A stretch of DNA of 32,065 bases from Promethearchaeota archaeon (GTDB taxonomy: Archaea; Asgardarchaeota; Lokiarchaeia; Sigyniarchaeales; SOKP01): assembly GCA_019058015.1 (NCBI GenBank), contig JAHLWH010000258.1, forward strand, positions 66,191-98,255, written 5' to 3'. Under the pieces are notes generated by a model. That model saw only the letters and a list, made by a program, of their open reading frames with translations. It did no database searches and was not told the origin of the DNA. Each line of letters begins with the position of its first letter. The stretch's first letter is position 1. Shown piece after piece: positions 7,617-15,224 of this stretch. A program made the translations under genes and the position numbers.

Positions 7617-8558
7617 TTATGTTCCAAGAATTTTTTTAATCAACATTTCAATAATATCATCTGAAATTATTCCTGGTCTAGGTTTAATACTTCCAATTAG
7701 CACATTTTTTACAATATCAGAAAGTAGAACATTGATAGAAGCATTTTCTTTTACAGCCTTTTCATTTTCCAATGCACGTTTTCTACCCAACAATTTTGCC
7801 ATAGCAATTCCAGCTCGAATTGATGCGGGGATTTCAATTTCCGTTTTATTCTTTCGAGTAGCTTCAATAATTTGATATATCAAATCCAATTCTGCTTCAC
7901 TTACGGTAAAATGTTCTGGTAAATTAATTCGTATTATTTCTAATTCAGTTGCTTTATCAGGATATGTTAATCGTATCCAAATTTTTATTCTATCTTTTAA
8001 TGCTTCACTAAGACGGTGGGTTCCAGCTAATTCTTCAAGATTCATAGCACAAATAAAAAAGAAATCATTTTTTGCTTTTATTCTGCCCAAATGTGGTATT
8101 CCAATTGATCTCTCTTCTAGAGGTTCTAATAAAGTGTTTTGGGAGTATTCTGTTGCTCTATTTATTTCATTTGCTAAAAAAGTTCCTCCAGTTAACATAG
8201 ATTTCAATAAGGGACCCGAATTAAAAGATTCTATACAAAAGCCCTTTTGTAAAGTAAGAGCAGGATCAAAACTTCCTAAAAGGTGTGAAGGCTTGATGGA
8301 TTCATCCATTGTTAGCCAGTAAAAATTTGTATTCTTTTGTTCTTTTGCCCTATGTTGAGCAAAGTATCTACAAAGAATTGTTTTACCCACACCAGGAGGT
8401 CCAACAAGTGCAGGAAATAATCCTGTTGCCTCAGCATCTTTCAGTAATTCAAATGCCTTTTCATATTGTCCTGATAGTACAATTTTTATATCTTCACTAT
8501 CATGTGCTTGTAGCAAATTATCTTCCAATAACTTTTTAAAATTCAATTTAGAATTCAT
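7617..8558 (-). CDS. MoxR-family AAA+ ATPase
   Basis: A MoxR-type AAA+ ATPase, a chaperone-like enzyme that usually helps mature or activate a partner complex, often together with a VWA-domain protein. Walker A is GPPGVGKT (53-60). The Walker B region reads TFLANEINRA, where the usual Asp of DEIN is Asn and the catalytic Glu (131) is kept. Sensor 1 is FFFICAMN (Asn173), and LSEALKDRIKIWIRL is the arginine-finger region. The C-terminal lid is present; 313 aa is normal. No VWA gene follows. The 490-aa orphan lies 196 nt upstream on the same strand and might be a partner, but that is only positional. Start is the ATG before NSKLNFKKLL. Confidence 0.92.
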   Translation of the reverse strand: MNSKLNFKKLLEDNLLQAHDSEDIKIVLSGQYEKAFELLKDAEATGLFPALVGPPGVGKTILCRYFAQHRAKEQKNTNFYWLTMDESIKPSHLLGSFDPALTLQKGFCIESFNSGPLLKSMLTGGTFLANEINRATEYSQNTLLEPLEERSIGIPHLGRIKAKNDFFFICAMNLEELAGTHRLSEALKDRIKIWIRLTYPDKATELEIIRINLPEHFTVSEAELDLIYQIIEATRKNKTEIEIPASIRAGIAMAKLLGRKRALENEKAVKENASINVLLSDIVKNVLIGSIKPRPGIISDDIIEMLIKKILGT

Positions 8559-8754
8559 TATCTTTTCATTGTTTGATTTTATTTTTAATCCATTACTGAT
8601 TGCTATATCTTGAAATAATTATTAAAACGATTAATCAATCTTATTTTAACTTGACTTTACAGGTTATTGAAAAATTATGATCATTTCTTCCCTTACTATT
8701 ATCTCAACTTTTTTTAATTAATTTAAAATCCATTAGTTTTACTTTTTTTCAAAT

Positions 8755-10227
8755 CTATGAAAAATCAAAATTATCATCTCGATCGATCACGTTAAGAGAT
8801 AATCCTAATTTTTGAGTAATATCTTCAAATTTTTTAAACAATTCTTCATTAAGCCTAAGATTTCCTTTTACCATTAAAATTTCTAAAATTTTTGCTCCAT
8901 AATAGGTTCGAGCTATTCTAGAGACATCATACATTAAAATTTGTTCTTTATTTATTTTATAGATTGATAAATTTTCAAATTCATCTCTCCGAATATTAGA
9001 TATTTCTGTGGAATATTTTGAAAATGGTGTGTTTCTCATCTTATCTAAATCGAATATAAAAGTACTTCCAATTTCTTTTTTTTCTAGAATATCTTTTATG
9101 ATTTTGTGTATTAAATTAATAATTTCTTCACGGAGAGCATCTTTAGTTATTTGAGGATTAATTAAAGTGTAAATTATTTCATTATACGGAATTTGAATTC
9201 CGATAAAATAGTTCGAGAGATTTAGAATTGATAAAATAGTTTCAATATTATTCTCACTTATTTTTCCAAGATCATCAAAAAGGTGATTATCTCCTTGAAA
9301 TATTGTCTTATACAAAAATTCTTTAAATTCATGAATAAATTGATGAAAGTGCGGAACAAATTTTTTCCTAGGATCTTCTTCTAAGATTTGAATTGCTCTG
9401 AAAGGGGAAATTTCTTTTTTCAATGCTTTTTCTACCAACGAAAGAGGGTAATAACCCTCGACATAAGACATTCCTTTTGAAATACTATCAATTGCGTCTT
9501 TAAACGAACATTTAGCAATGATTTCAATAACTTTATATTTATTCTTATAAATTTCTTCAGCTATTTTTTTACAATAACACAGGTCAAATGGCTTAAGGTC
9601 ATTGAATAAATGATGGTTAAAATCAGGAATTAATAAATTTGGTCCGTATGCAATCACATTACTTCCATTAATGGGGTCTTTCGCAAGATCCCATTCAACT
9701 ATCATTATCTCATCGATATTTGGGAATTCTATACCCGCATCAAGAAAATAATCCACCCCATATCTTAATAGTGGGTACCCCTGCTTTGATTTGATGCTGG
9801 GATTCATTGAATCTCCCCAAAATTTATTTTTAAAATATAAAACACTTGGAAACTCTTTCCAATCAAAGTCAAATAGACGCTCAAAGATATAAAAATTTTG
9901 ACCGATATCCCGAGATTTAATCAGATTCTTTTTTTCACCAAAAAATCCTAAGTGAGGCAAGAGATACTCGATATAGAATTTATTTGTTAAATTAGTAGGA
10001 TCATGCTCTACAATGAAAGTGTTATTTATCTTTTTAAAGTTTGCTTTAGCCTTATGAATTCTATTTTTTTTAGTTAGTAATTTTAAGAATGCCAACTTTC
10101 TGAGATAAAATCTATTGATAAGTTGGCTCACTTCCTGTATATATGATTCATATTCTACAATGTATAATTCTTCTGGAATTCGAAGTGTTTTCATCTGTTT
10201 CTTCATAATTTCTACGTCTTCAAGCAT
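8755..10227 (-). CDS. Hypothetical protein (490 aa), upstream of the MoxR ATPase
   Basis: No family recognised. The frame is long, intact and of the same base composition as its neighbours, so it is certainly coding. Residues 1-75 are helical and basic. The middle (about 90-240) is rich in aromatic residues and has alpha/beta character (FDFDWKEFPSVLYFKNKFWG, IDEIMIVEWDLAKD). The last ~250 residues are mostly helical. There is no signal peptide, membrane segment or Cys cluster. It ends 196 nt before the MoxR gene on the same strand, so co-transcription is possible but not shown. A MoxR substrate or partner role is speculation. The ATG at 10225-10227 is the first of the frame. Confidence 0.8.
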   Translation of the reverse strand: MLEDVEIMKKQMKTLRIPEELYIVEYESYIQEVSQLINRFYLRKLAFLKLLTKKNRIHKAKANFKKINNTFIVEHDPTNLTNKFYIEYLLPHLGFFGEKKNLIKSRDIGQNFYIFERLFDFDWKEFPSVLYFKNKFWGDSMNPSIKSKQGYPLLRYGVDYFLDAGIEFPNIDEIMIVEWDLAKDPINGSNVIAYGPNLLIPDFNHHLFNDLKPFDLCYCKKIAEEIYKNKYKVIEIIAKCSFKDAIDSISKGMSYVEGYYPLSLVEKALKKEISPFRAIQILEEDPRKKFVPHFHQFIHEFKEFLYKTIFQGDNHLFDDLGKISENNIETILSILNLSNYFIGIQIPYNEIIYTLINPQITKDALREEIINLIHKIIKDILEKKEIGSTFIFDLDKMRNTPFSKYSTEISNIRRDEFENLSIYKINKEQILMYDVSRIARTYYGAKILEILMVKGNLRLNEELFKKFEDITQKLGLSLNVIDRDDNFDFS

Positions 10228-10297
10228 GTTCCCTTCTTATTAGAACTTAATTTAATAATTGGATATATTAATTATTCACTATTTTTCTTTGAAGAAG

Positions 10298-10314
10298 GGT
10301 ATAACGCATATACC
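10298..10314. promoter_or_regulatory. Small inverted repeat between divergent genes
   Basis: GGTATA (10298-10303) and TATACC (10309-10314) form a perfect 6-bp inverted repeat with a 5-nt spacer, between the divergent 490-aa gene and the small membrane protein. A regulator site is possible; chance is not excluded. Confidence 0.25.
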
Positions 10315-10365
10315 TTATCCCAATACAATTTATTAGTCTACGTCTCGTAATTAACTAATGTTAAT

Positions 10366-10773
10366 TTGTCATTGTTGGGCTACATTCTAATTTTTGCTAC
10401 TTTTATTGTTTCTCCTAAATATTTAGATTTCAGGGAATACACTATGATTTACCCTTTTATCTTAATACTATTCTTCGTTAATTTTACTATATGGAGGCAC
10501 TATGCAGTCATCCTACCGATTTTATATCTGTATTGTATAGAATACTTCAGTATCGAAAGAGAAACAAATTGGAAGTATTTGCCATTTATTTGTTTGTTTA
10601 GACTAAGTTTTCCAATTCCCTTAAACTATATGGTATTGATCCTCCCCGAACTTTTAGCACCCATTACAAGTGTTTTATTTATTATTGCCTTTTGCGTTTA
10701 TTTCGTAGTGTATAAACGCGATCTAAAAAATACAACTTCTCAAATAAATGAATACAAAAAAAAGATTAAATAA
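10366..10773 (+). CDS. Small integral membrane protein (hypothetical)
   Basis: A 135-aa, very hydrophobic frame with about four membrane segments: GYILIFATFIV, a segment around MIYPFILILFFVNFTIW, one around YLPFICLFRL, and one around ITSVLFIIAFCVYFVVY. The C-terminus is basic and cytoplasmic (YKRDLKN, EYKKKIK), consistent with the positive-inside rule. No family is recognised. The frame opens at a TTG (10366), with further TTGs at 10372 and 10375 and no early ATG, so the start is uncertain. An upstream stop at 10348-10350 limits extension. The coherent membrane topology argues that it is a real gene. Confidence 0.55.
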   Translation: MSLLGYILIFATFIVSPKYLDFREYTMIYPFILILFFVNFTIWRHYAVILPILYLYCIEYFSIERETNWKYLPFICLFRLSFPIPLNYMVLILPELLAPITSVLFIIAFCVYFVVYKRDLKNTTSQINEYKKKIK

Positions 10774-10869
10774 ATTTTAAGTTTTTGTTATTTTCTTTTG
10801 ATGATTATCACAATATTATTGTTTAACAACCTTTAAATTTAAAAAAAATATATAAAAAATTTTATTAAT

Positions 10870-12159
10870 TTATGCATTTGGATTTTCCAATATAACAGCT
10901 ACTCCTTGACCCCCACCGCAACATGCATTAGCACAACCATACTTAGCCTTCTTGTCTTTTAAGATTCGTGCTAAGGTACCTGGTAATCTAACCATTGTCG
11001 AGCCCAAAGGATGACCAATTGCTGTCGCACCACCCATAACATTAACCTTTTCTTCCGGAATGTTAAAGTGTTTCATACAATTTAAGGTAACAACAGTAAA
11101 TGCTTCGTTTATTTCCCAATAATCCATATCATCAGCAGTTAGACCAGCATATTTTAAAGCCATTTCCGTTGCAGGGACAGGTCCTCTGCCCATAACAGAT
11201 GGATCAACAGCACCCCAACCAATAGAAGCAATTTTCGCCATTGGTTTAAGACCTCTTTTTTCTGCTTCTTTAGCATCCATCACAAGAGCTGCAGTCGCTC
11301 CAGCGTTTAATGGTGATGAATTTCCTGCTGTAATTACTCCTTCTTTCGTGCCTTCTCGATCAATATATCCTTGTTTGCCGCCATTTTTCTCTAAAAAGAA
11401 AGGTCTTGATAATCTCCTTAATTTTGCAACACCTTCTAAGGTGGAAGCTCTTGCAGCCATATCTCTATCAACCATCATTGGTTCTTCAACATTTCCGTCA
11501 GCATGCCCTTCAATTGGAATGATTTCACCTTTAAACCATCCTTCTTTCTGGTTTTTAACCGTTAAATTATGAGATCTTACTCCAAATTTATCCAAATCTT
11601 CTTTAGTAAAGGCAGGCATTTCTTCTTCGTATAGTTTTTGAGCGGTTTGGATCATATTTATTGTAGTCATAAGGTCGTATTGAGGTCTATACCATTTACT
11701 TTTTTTATTTACCATAGCCAAGTTTGGTCTGACCCAATCATTTTGCATTGAAACCCGGGTCATATGTTCAACTCCAGTAGCCAAACAAATTTTGCTATAA
11801 CCTGTCATAATTTCCATTATACCAACATGTAGTCCCGAACCACCAGATCCGCATTGTCTATCCACAAACAATGCTGGTACTTCCACTGGAAACTCAGCTA
11901 TAAAACAGGGAAGTCTGCCTCCATATGTCCAATTTTCATAGACTCCCATTGCAGTACCAACTGTTACCTCATCAACATCCTTTTTTTCAATTCCTTTATC
12001 GGCTAATTTTTGGTCAAAGAATTCTTTCATTAACATGCCTAGTAATTCATCACTTCTGATTTCACCAAAAACATCTCTTTCAGGTTGTTTTGGTCTAGAA
12101 CGGGAAAAAGCTGTGCGGGCATAATCTATAAGCCATACTTCATTTATTTCTTTACCCAT
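10870..12159 (-). CDS. Thiolase (acetyl-CoA C-acyltransferase family)
   Basis: A thiolase-fold enzyme that cleaves 3-ketoacyl-CoA with CoA or condenses two acyl-CoAs. The catalytic set is complete: the acyl-accepting nucleophile Cys103 in RQCGSGGSGLH, the EINEAF motif, His383 in AIGHPLGS, and the second Cys in ACCGGGQG (Cys413). The 429-aa length is slightly above the ~390 of bacterial AtoB/FadA. The presence of all catalytic residues separates it from the SCP2-thiolases usually found with HMG-CoA synthase in archaea, and nothing of the mevalonate pathway is adjacent. It fits beta-oxidation or its reverse, as do the FadH-like protein and second thiolase in this window. It diverges from purE across a 200-nt repeat-rich region. 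Confidence 0.93.
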   Translation of the reverse strand: MGKEINEVWLIDYARTAFSRSRPKQPERDVFGEIRSDELLGMLMKEFFDQKLADKGIEKKDVDEVTVGTAMGVYENWTYGGRLPCFIAEFPVEVPALFVDRQCGSGGSGLHVGIMEIMTGYSKICLATGVEHMTRVSMQNDWVRPNLAMVNKKSKWYRPQYDLMTTINMIQTAQKLYEEEMPAFTKEDLDKFGVRSHNLTVKNQKEGWFKGEIIPIEGHADGNVEEPMMVDRDMAARASTLEGVAKLRRLSRPFFLEKNGGKQGYIDREGTKEGVITAGNSSPLNAGATAALVMDAKEAEKRGLKPMAKIASIGWGAVDPSVMGRGPVPATEMALKYAGLTADDMDYWEINEAFTVVTLNCMKHFNIPEEKVNVMGGATAIGHPLGSTMVRLPGTLARILKDKKAKYGCANACCGGGQGVAVILENPNA

Positions 12160-12198
12160 TTTTAAAGTTCTCTCTTTTTTTAAAATTATTTTAACAAT

Positions 12199-12300
12199 AA
12201 GTTTTTGATGTTAATTAAGGAAATAAAAAAATTATATTAAACTTTTTGATAAACTGATTTTGAATATCAAAATATAACATTAAAGTTTTTGATAAATTTT
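12199..12300. promoter_or_regulatory. Cluster of TTTTTGAT elements between thiolase and purE
   Basis: TTTTTGAT occurs at 12202-12209, 12243-12250 and 12286-12293, the last two within AAA(C/G)TTTTTGATAAA. Starts are 41 and 43 nt apart, close to four helical turns. Between copies two and three lies ATTTTGA-ATA-TCAAAAT (12257-12273), a perfect 7-bp inverted repeat of the same core. This sits in the divergent promoter region of thiolase (minus) and purE (plus). It may bind a shared regulator. Confidence 0.45.
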
Positions 12301-12359
12301 TTTGAAAATGTTAAGAACCTATTAGAATTATTTTTATTTTTAAAATATTTAGATTAATT

Positions 12360-12797
12360 ATGTCCAATATTAACATAGGTAAAAATGAGGAATCATTGGT
12401 ATCAGTTATTGCTGGCAGTAATTCTGATAAGCAAGTTTTTGACAAAGCACTAAAAGTGTTAGACGAAAATAATATACCACATGAATTTAAAATTCTTTCT
12501 GCACATAGAAATCCCGAAGAATTAGATAAATACATTAAATCGACAAAATCTTTAATTTTTATAGCAGTTGCAGGTTTATCTGCAGCCTTACCTGGAGTAA
12601 TAGCCTCTAAAACAGACAAACTTGTAATAGGGGTTCCTGTAAATCATAATTTAGGGGGATTAGATGCATTATTATCTATTGTTCAAATGCCACCAGGAGT
12701 ACCTGTTGCTTGTGTGGGAATTGATCGTGGTGATAATGCAGCCTATTTAGCCATTCGAATTTTAAAGTTATTGAAAAAAATCCAAATTGGAAAATAA
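12360..12797 (+). CDS. purE: PurE: N5-carboxyaminoimidazole ribonucleotide mutase / AIR carboxylase
   Basis: Catalyses the carboxylation step of purine synthesis that forms CAIR. PurE motifs are clear: [16 protein letters not shown] (phosphate-binding N-terminus), [12 protein letters not shown] with the catalytic His, [43 protein letters not shown] and [10 protein letters not shown]. The sequence alone does not let me say whether it uses N5-CAIR (class I) or AIR plus CO2 (class II); no purK is in the window. 145 aa is slightly short because the C-terminal tail is trimmed. rpiA starts 8 nt downstream on the same strand, so the two are very likely one transcript. Confidence 0.95.
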   Translation: MSNINIGKNEESLVSVIAGSNSDKQVFDKALKVLDENNIPHEFKILSAHRNPEELDKYIKSTKSLIFIAVAGLSAALPGVIASKTDKLVIGVPVNHNLGGLDALLSIVQMPPGVPVACVGIDRGDNAAYLAIRILKLLKKIQIGK

Positions 12798-12805
12798 TAT
12801 AGAAA

Positions 12806-13528
12806 GTGAAAAAGATGGAAGATATTAATCTTATAAAAAAATGGAAGCGTGAAGCTGCAAAACTTGCAGTTAAAGAAAATATTAAAAATAATATGAAAAT
12901 CGGTATAGGTAGTGGTTCTACTATTGTTTTTGTTGTAAGGGAATTAGCTAAAATTGTAAAAGAAAATAATTGGGATATTATTTGCATTCCTACATCATAT
13001 CAGGCAGAGCAGTTAATAATTGAAAACGGATTAACTTTGGGGACATTAAATCAAAATCCCGAGCTTGATATAGATCTCGACGGGGCTGATGAAATTGATG
13101 AAAACCTGAATTTAATAAAAGGAGGTGGCGGTTGCTTGGTTCAAGAAAAAATTCTCGCTTCTTATTCTAAAAAATTAATTATTATAGCAGATTTCAGAAA
13201 GAAATCGAAATATCTTGGAGAAAAATGGAAAAAAGGAGTTCCAATTGAAATTTTACCAGGAGCTTGCATTCCTATTATGAAAGAAATTGAAAAATTAGGG
13301 GGTACTCCTAACTTAAGAATGGGTGTAGCTAAAATGGGTCCAGTCGTTACAGATAATGGAAATTTCATTATTGATGTTGATTTTAATGTCATAAAAGATC
13401 CTGAAGATTTAAATAAAAAATTATTAAGTATTTCAGGAATTGTTGATACTGGCCTTTTTATAAATATGGCATCAATTGCTTATATTGGTAAAGAAGATGG
13501 CTCCGTTCAAAAATTAGAGAAACACTAA
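12806..13528 (+). CDS. rpiA: Ribose-5-phosphate isomerase A
   Basis: Interconverts ribose-5-phosphate and ribulose-5-phosphate. RpiA signatures are present in order: GIGSGSTIVFVVRELA (phosphate loop), DLDGADEID with the conserved acidic residues, KGGGGCLVQEKI with the catalytic Glu/Lys region, and LLSISGIVDTGLF near the end. 240 aa is close to the archaeal norm. The frame opens with GTG at 12806; an ATG three codons later (12815) is an equally plausible start and no SD decides between them. Lying 8 nt after purE, it would help supply ribose-5-phosphate for PRPP and purine synthesis. Confidence 0.94.
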   Translation: MKKMEDINLIKKWKREAAKLAVKENIKNNMKIGIGSGSTIVFVVRELAKIVKENNWDIICIPTSYQAEQLIIENGLTLGTLNQNPELDIDLDGADEIDENLNLIKGGGGCLVQEKILASYSKKLIIIADFRKKSKYLGEKWKKGVPIEILPGACIPIMKEIEKLGGTPNLRMGVAKMGPVVTDNGNFIIDVDFNVIKDPEDLNKKLLSISGIVDTGLFINMASIAYIGKEDGSVQKLEKH

Positions 13529-13569
13529 AAAAAAAAATTAAGTAGGAAATGTAAATTTATTTTTATTCA

Positions 13570-14226
13570 TTATGTTTTAATATTCTCATTTTCTAAATCT
13601 GAATGTTCTGATTTATTTGAATACATAGGTTCTCCGCAATGTGGACAAAAAACACACTTTCGTTCAATTTGATTTTTACATTTTGGGCACATCTCTTTAA
13701 AAGCAACTGTTAGGGGAATGTTCTTAGCAATATTTTCAAATGTTTTTTTTATTAAATCCTGAACTTCAGATATTTTATCGTTATGCTCCTCTTCTGGAAA
13801 TGAATGTATATAAATCGATATTAATTCGTTTAAAAAATTTTCCACAAATTTTATTTGATCTAAGAAATGTTGATTTACTTTTCCCTTCAAAATTTCCTTT
13901 CCAGCTTCTGTTAATTGATAGAGTGTTTTTAATGGGCCAATTGGACTTTTAACTTTCCTTGTTTTTAAAAAACCTTGAGTTTTTAATTTGGATAAAATCG
14001 GATAAATTGTTCCTGATTTAGCCTCCCATGTCCCTGCAAAGTGTTCATTTAAATAATGAATAAGGTCATAACCAGAAATCTCTTCATGGGTGAAAATATT
14101 CTCTAGTATCGTGAATTCTAAGGGAGTCAATTTATCTTTTTTAATATCAGCAAATAGTTTCTTCTTAAATTCAGAAGTCTCTGTTTCTACTTGGTCTTTG
14201 ATATCCAAAAATTTCCCAAACCACAT
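13570..14226 (-). CDS. PadR-family regulator with C-terminal zinc ribbon
   Basis: A winged-helix transcription factor of the PadR family fused to a zinc ribbon. Residues 33-110 carry the PadR pattern (LTPLEFTILENIF, SGYDLIHYLNEHF, SGTIYPILSKLKTQGFLKTR, YQLTEAGKEIL). Residues 115-175 form the dimerising helical region. The C-terminus has CPKC (Cys180, Cys183) and CPHCGEP (Cys194, Cys197), a two-knuckle zinc ribbon with an extra Cys191. It lies 14 nt downstream of the double-2TM membrane protein, a layout typical of PadR genes that sit beside the membrane protein they control. Autoregulation is likely by family habit, but I could not identify a convincing operator. Confidence 0.9.
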   Translation of the reverse strand: MWFGKFLDIKDQVETETSEFKKKLFADIKKDKLTPLEFTILENIFTHEEISGYDLIHYLNEHFAGTWEAKSGTIYPILSKLKTQGFLKTRKVKSPIGPLKTLYQLTEAGKEILKGKVNQHFLDQIKFVENFLNELISIYIHSFPEEEHNDKISEVQDLIKKTFENIAKNIPLTVAFKEMCPKCKNQIERKCVFCPHCGEPMYSNKSEHSDLENENIKT

Positions 14227-14240
14227 CTATTTCTCACAAA

Positions 14241-14756
14241 TTACTTCTTTTTTTTTTCTAATCTAATCTTCATTTTTTGAAGTTCTTTTTCAATAGCAAT
14301 TTCTTTTTTCGATCTTCTTTCATCAAATTTAGCTATTGGCTGCCTAAAATATAGCAAGTAAATGATCAGTTGTACAATCAAAGCAAATCCCCAAGTAAAT
14401 GCTGGGAAAAAAACCCATAAATATGACCTGAGAGTTAAAATATTGATAAGAAATAATAATAACATTGTTGAGAGATAAGCAGTTAAATTAAATATCAAAC
14501 CTCTTTTCGCCATAGGATATACTCCCCGTGCATATAAAATGTATCCAACAGTATGGACATTTAACCCAATTAACCATCCAAAAAAGGGGTAAAATATCCA
14601 TAACTCATTAGGAATTGTTAAGAGATTTATAACTAAAAGTAGTGCATTCACCAATACGAAAGCAGTTAAATGAATTTTAACCGAAGTTCTATAATTTATC
14701 TTTTCTTCAGCAATCTTTCTTAAACTATCTTCAGAAAACTTAGAACTAACATCCAT
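14241..14756 (-). CDS. Membrane protein with two 2TM domains
   Basis: 171-aa integral membrane protein made of two similar halves. The first half has TSVKIHLTAFVLVNALLLVI, then LWIFYPFFGWLIGLNVHTV. The second has GLIFNLTAYLSTMLLLFLIN, then LWVFFPAFTWGFALIVQL. Each half matches the 2TM-domain layout (helix, short loop with Trp and Pro, helix with a GWxxGL-like end), giving about four membrane helices from an internal duplication. The N-terminus has a short cytoplasmic helix and the C-terminus a basic coiled-coil tail (IAIEKELQKMKIRLEKKKK). It is the first gene of a unit with the PadR regulator 14 nt downstream. Function unknown; 2TM domains often accompany histidine-kinase or stress regulators. 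Confidence 0.8.
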   Translation of the reverse strand: MDVSSKFSEDSLRKIAEEKINYRTSVKIHLTAFVLVNALLLVINLLTIPNELWIFYPFFGWLIGLNVHTVGYILYARGVYPMAKRGLIFNLTAYLSTMLLLFLINILTLRSYLWVFFPAFTWGFALIVQLIIYLLYFRQPIAKFDERRSKKEIAIEKELQKMKIRLEKKKK

Positions 14757-14921
14757 ATTTCTTCACAATTTAAATTTTACTATTTAATTAATTGTTGAAA
14801 ATACATAGTGTTACTTAATATAAAAAAAGAATTCCACATATTTAAATCTTATTGTTAGTTCTACATAGCTTCGTTCTTTGAAAAAATACGAAAAGGGTGA
14901 AGATTAAAATATTATAAATAG

Positions 14922-14993
14922 TGGACCTGACGGGAATTGAACCCGTGACCTCTTGCATGCCAAGCAAGCGATCTTCCACTAATCCACAGGCCC
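14922..14993 (-). tRNA. tRNA-Ala (anticodon GGC)
   Basis: Read on the minus strand, a full cloverleaf is present: acceptor arms GGGCCTG / CAGGTCC with the G3-U70 wobble that marks alanine tRNAs, a D arm, anticodon stem CTTGC / GCAAG around loop TTGGCAT (anticodon GGC, codon GCC), and T arm ACGGG-TTCAATT-CCCGT. The discriminator is A and no CCA is encoded. There is no intron. Length 72 nt. Confidence 0.97.
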
Positions 14994-15120
14994 AGAAATA
15001 ACTATAGGAATCTTTTTTTTTCTTTTTAGATCATACTATAAGTGTTATTTATTTCAAATAAATTTTTTCAAAATTTGCCATGCATAAATATAATAAATAA
15101 TTATTGTAAAAGCAGAAATT

Positions 15121-15146
15121 GTCAAGTATCCATACGTATGATTGAC
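15121..15146. promoter_or_regulatory. Palindromic site upstream of the MFS gene
   Basis: CATACGTATG (15131-15140) is a perfect 10-bp palindrome, flanked by GTCAA (15121-15125) and TTGAC (15142-15146), which are also inverted relative to each other, though about 2 nt off the same centre. It lies about 80 nt before the GTG start of the transporter. It is a plausible regulator site, unverified. Confidence 0.35.
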
Positions 15147-15224
15147 TATAATAAGATTTTTCAATTAAATTTTACTTTATTATAATAATCATTTTTTTTC
15201 CCAATATTTCTCTGACATAAGCAG

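Noticed and set aside
7412..7627. Minus-strand 71-aa frame just downstream of MoxR, starting at TTG
   Set aside because: It looks partly protein-like (SSNVGYVPKFNEDQ) and could be a remnant of a gene after MoxR, but half of it is antisense to the coding end of the plus-strand membrane protein. I found no family match.
12311..12987. Minus-strand frames antisense to purE and rpiA
   Set aside because: Both genes have clear family motifs on the plus strand; the opposite frames are shadows.
14757..14921. Possible PadR operator near AGTGTTACT upstream of the 2TM gene
   Set aside because: The arms are only 3 bp and no longer inverted repeat of the PadR type is visible.
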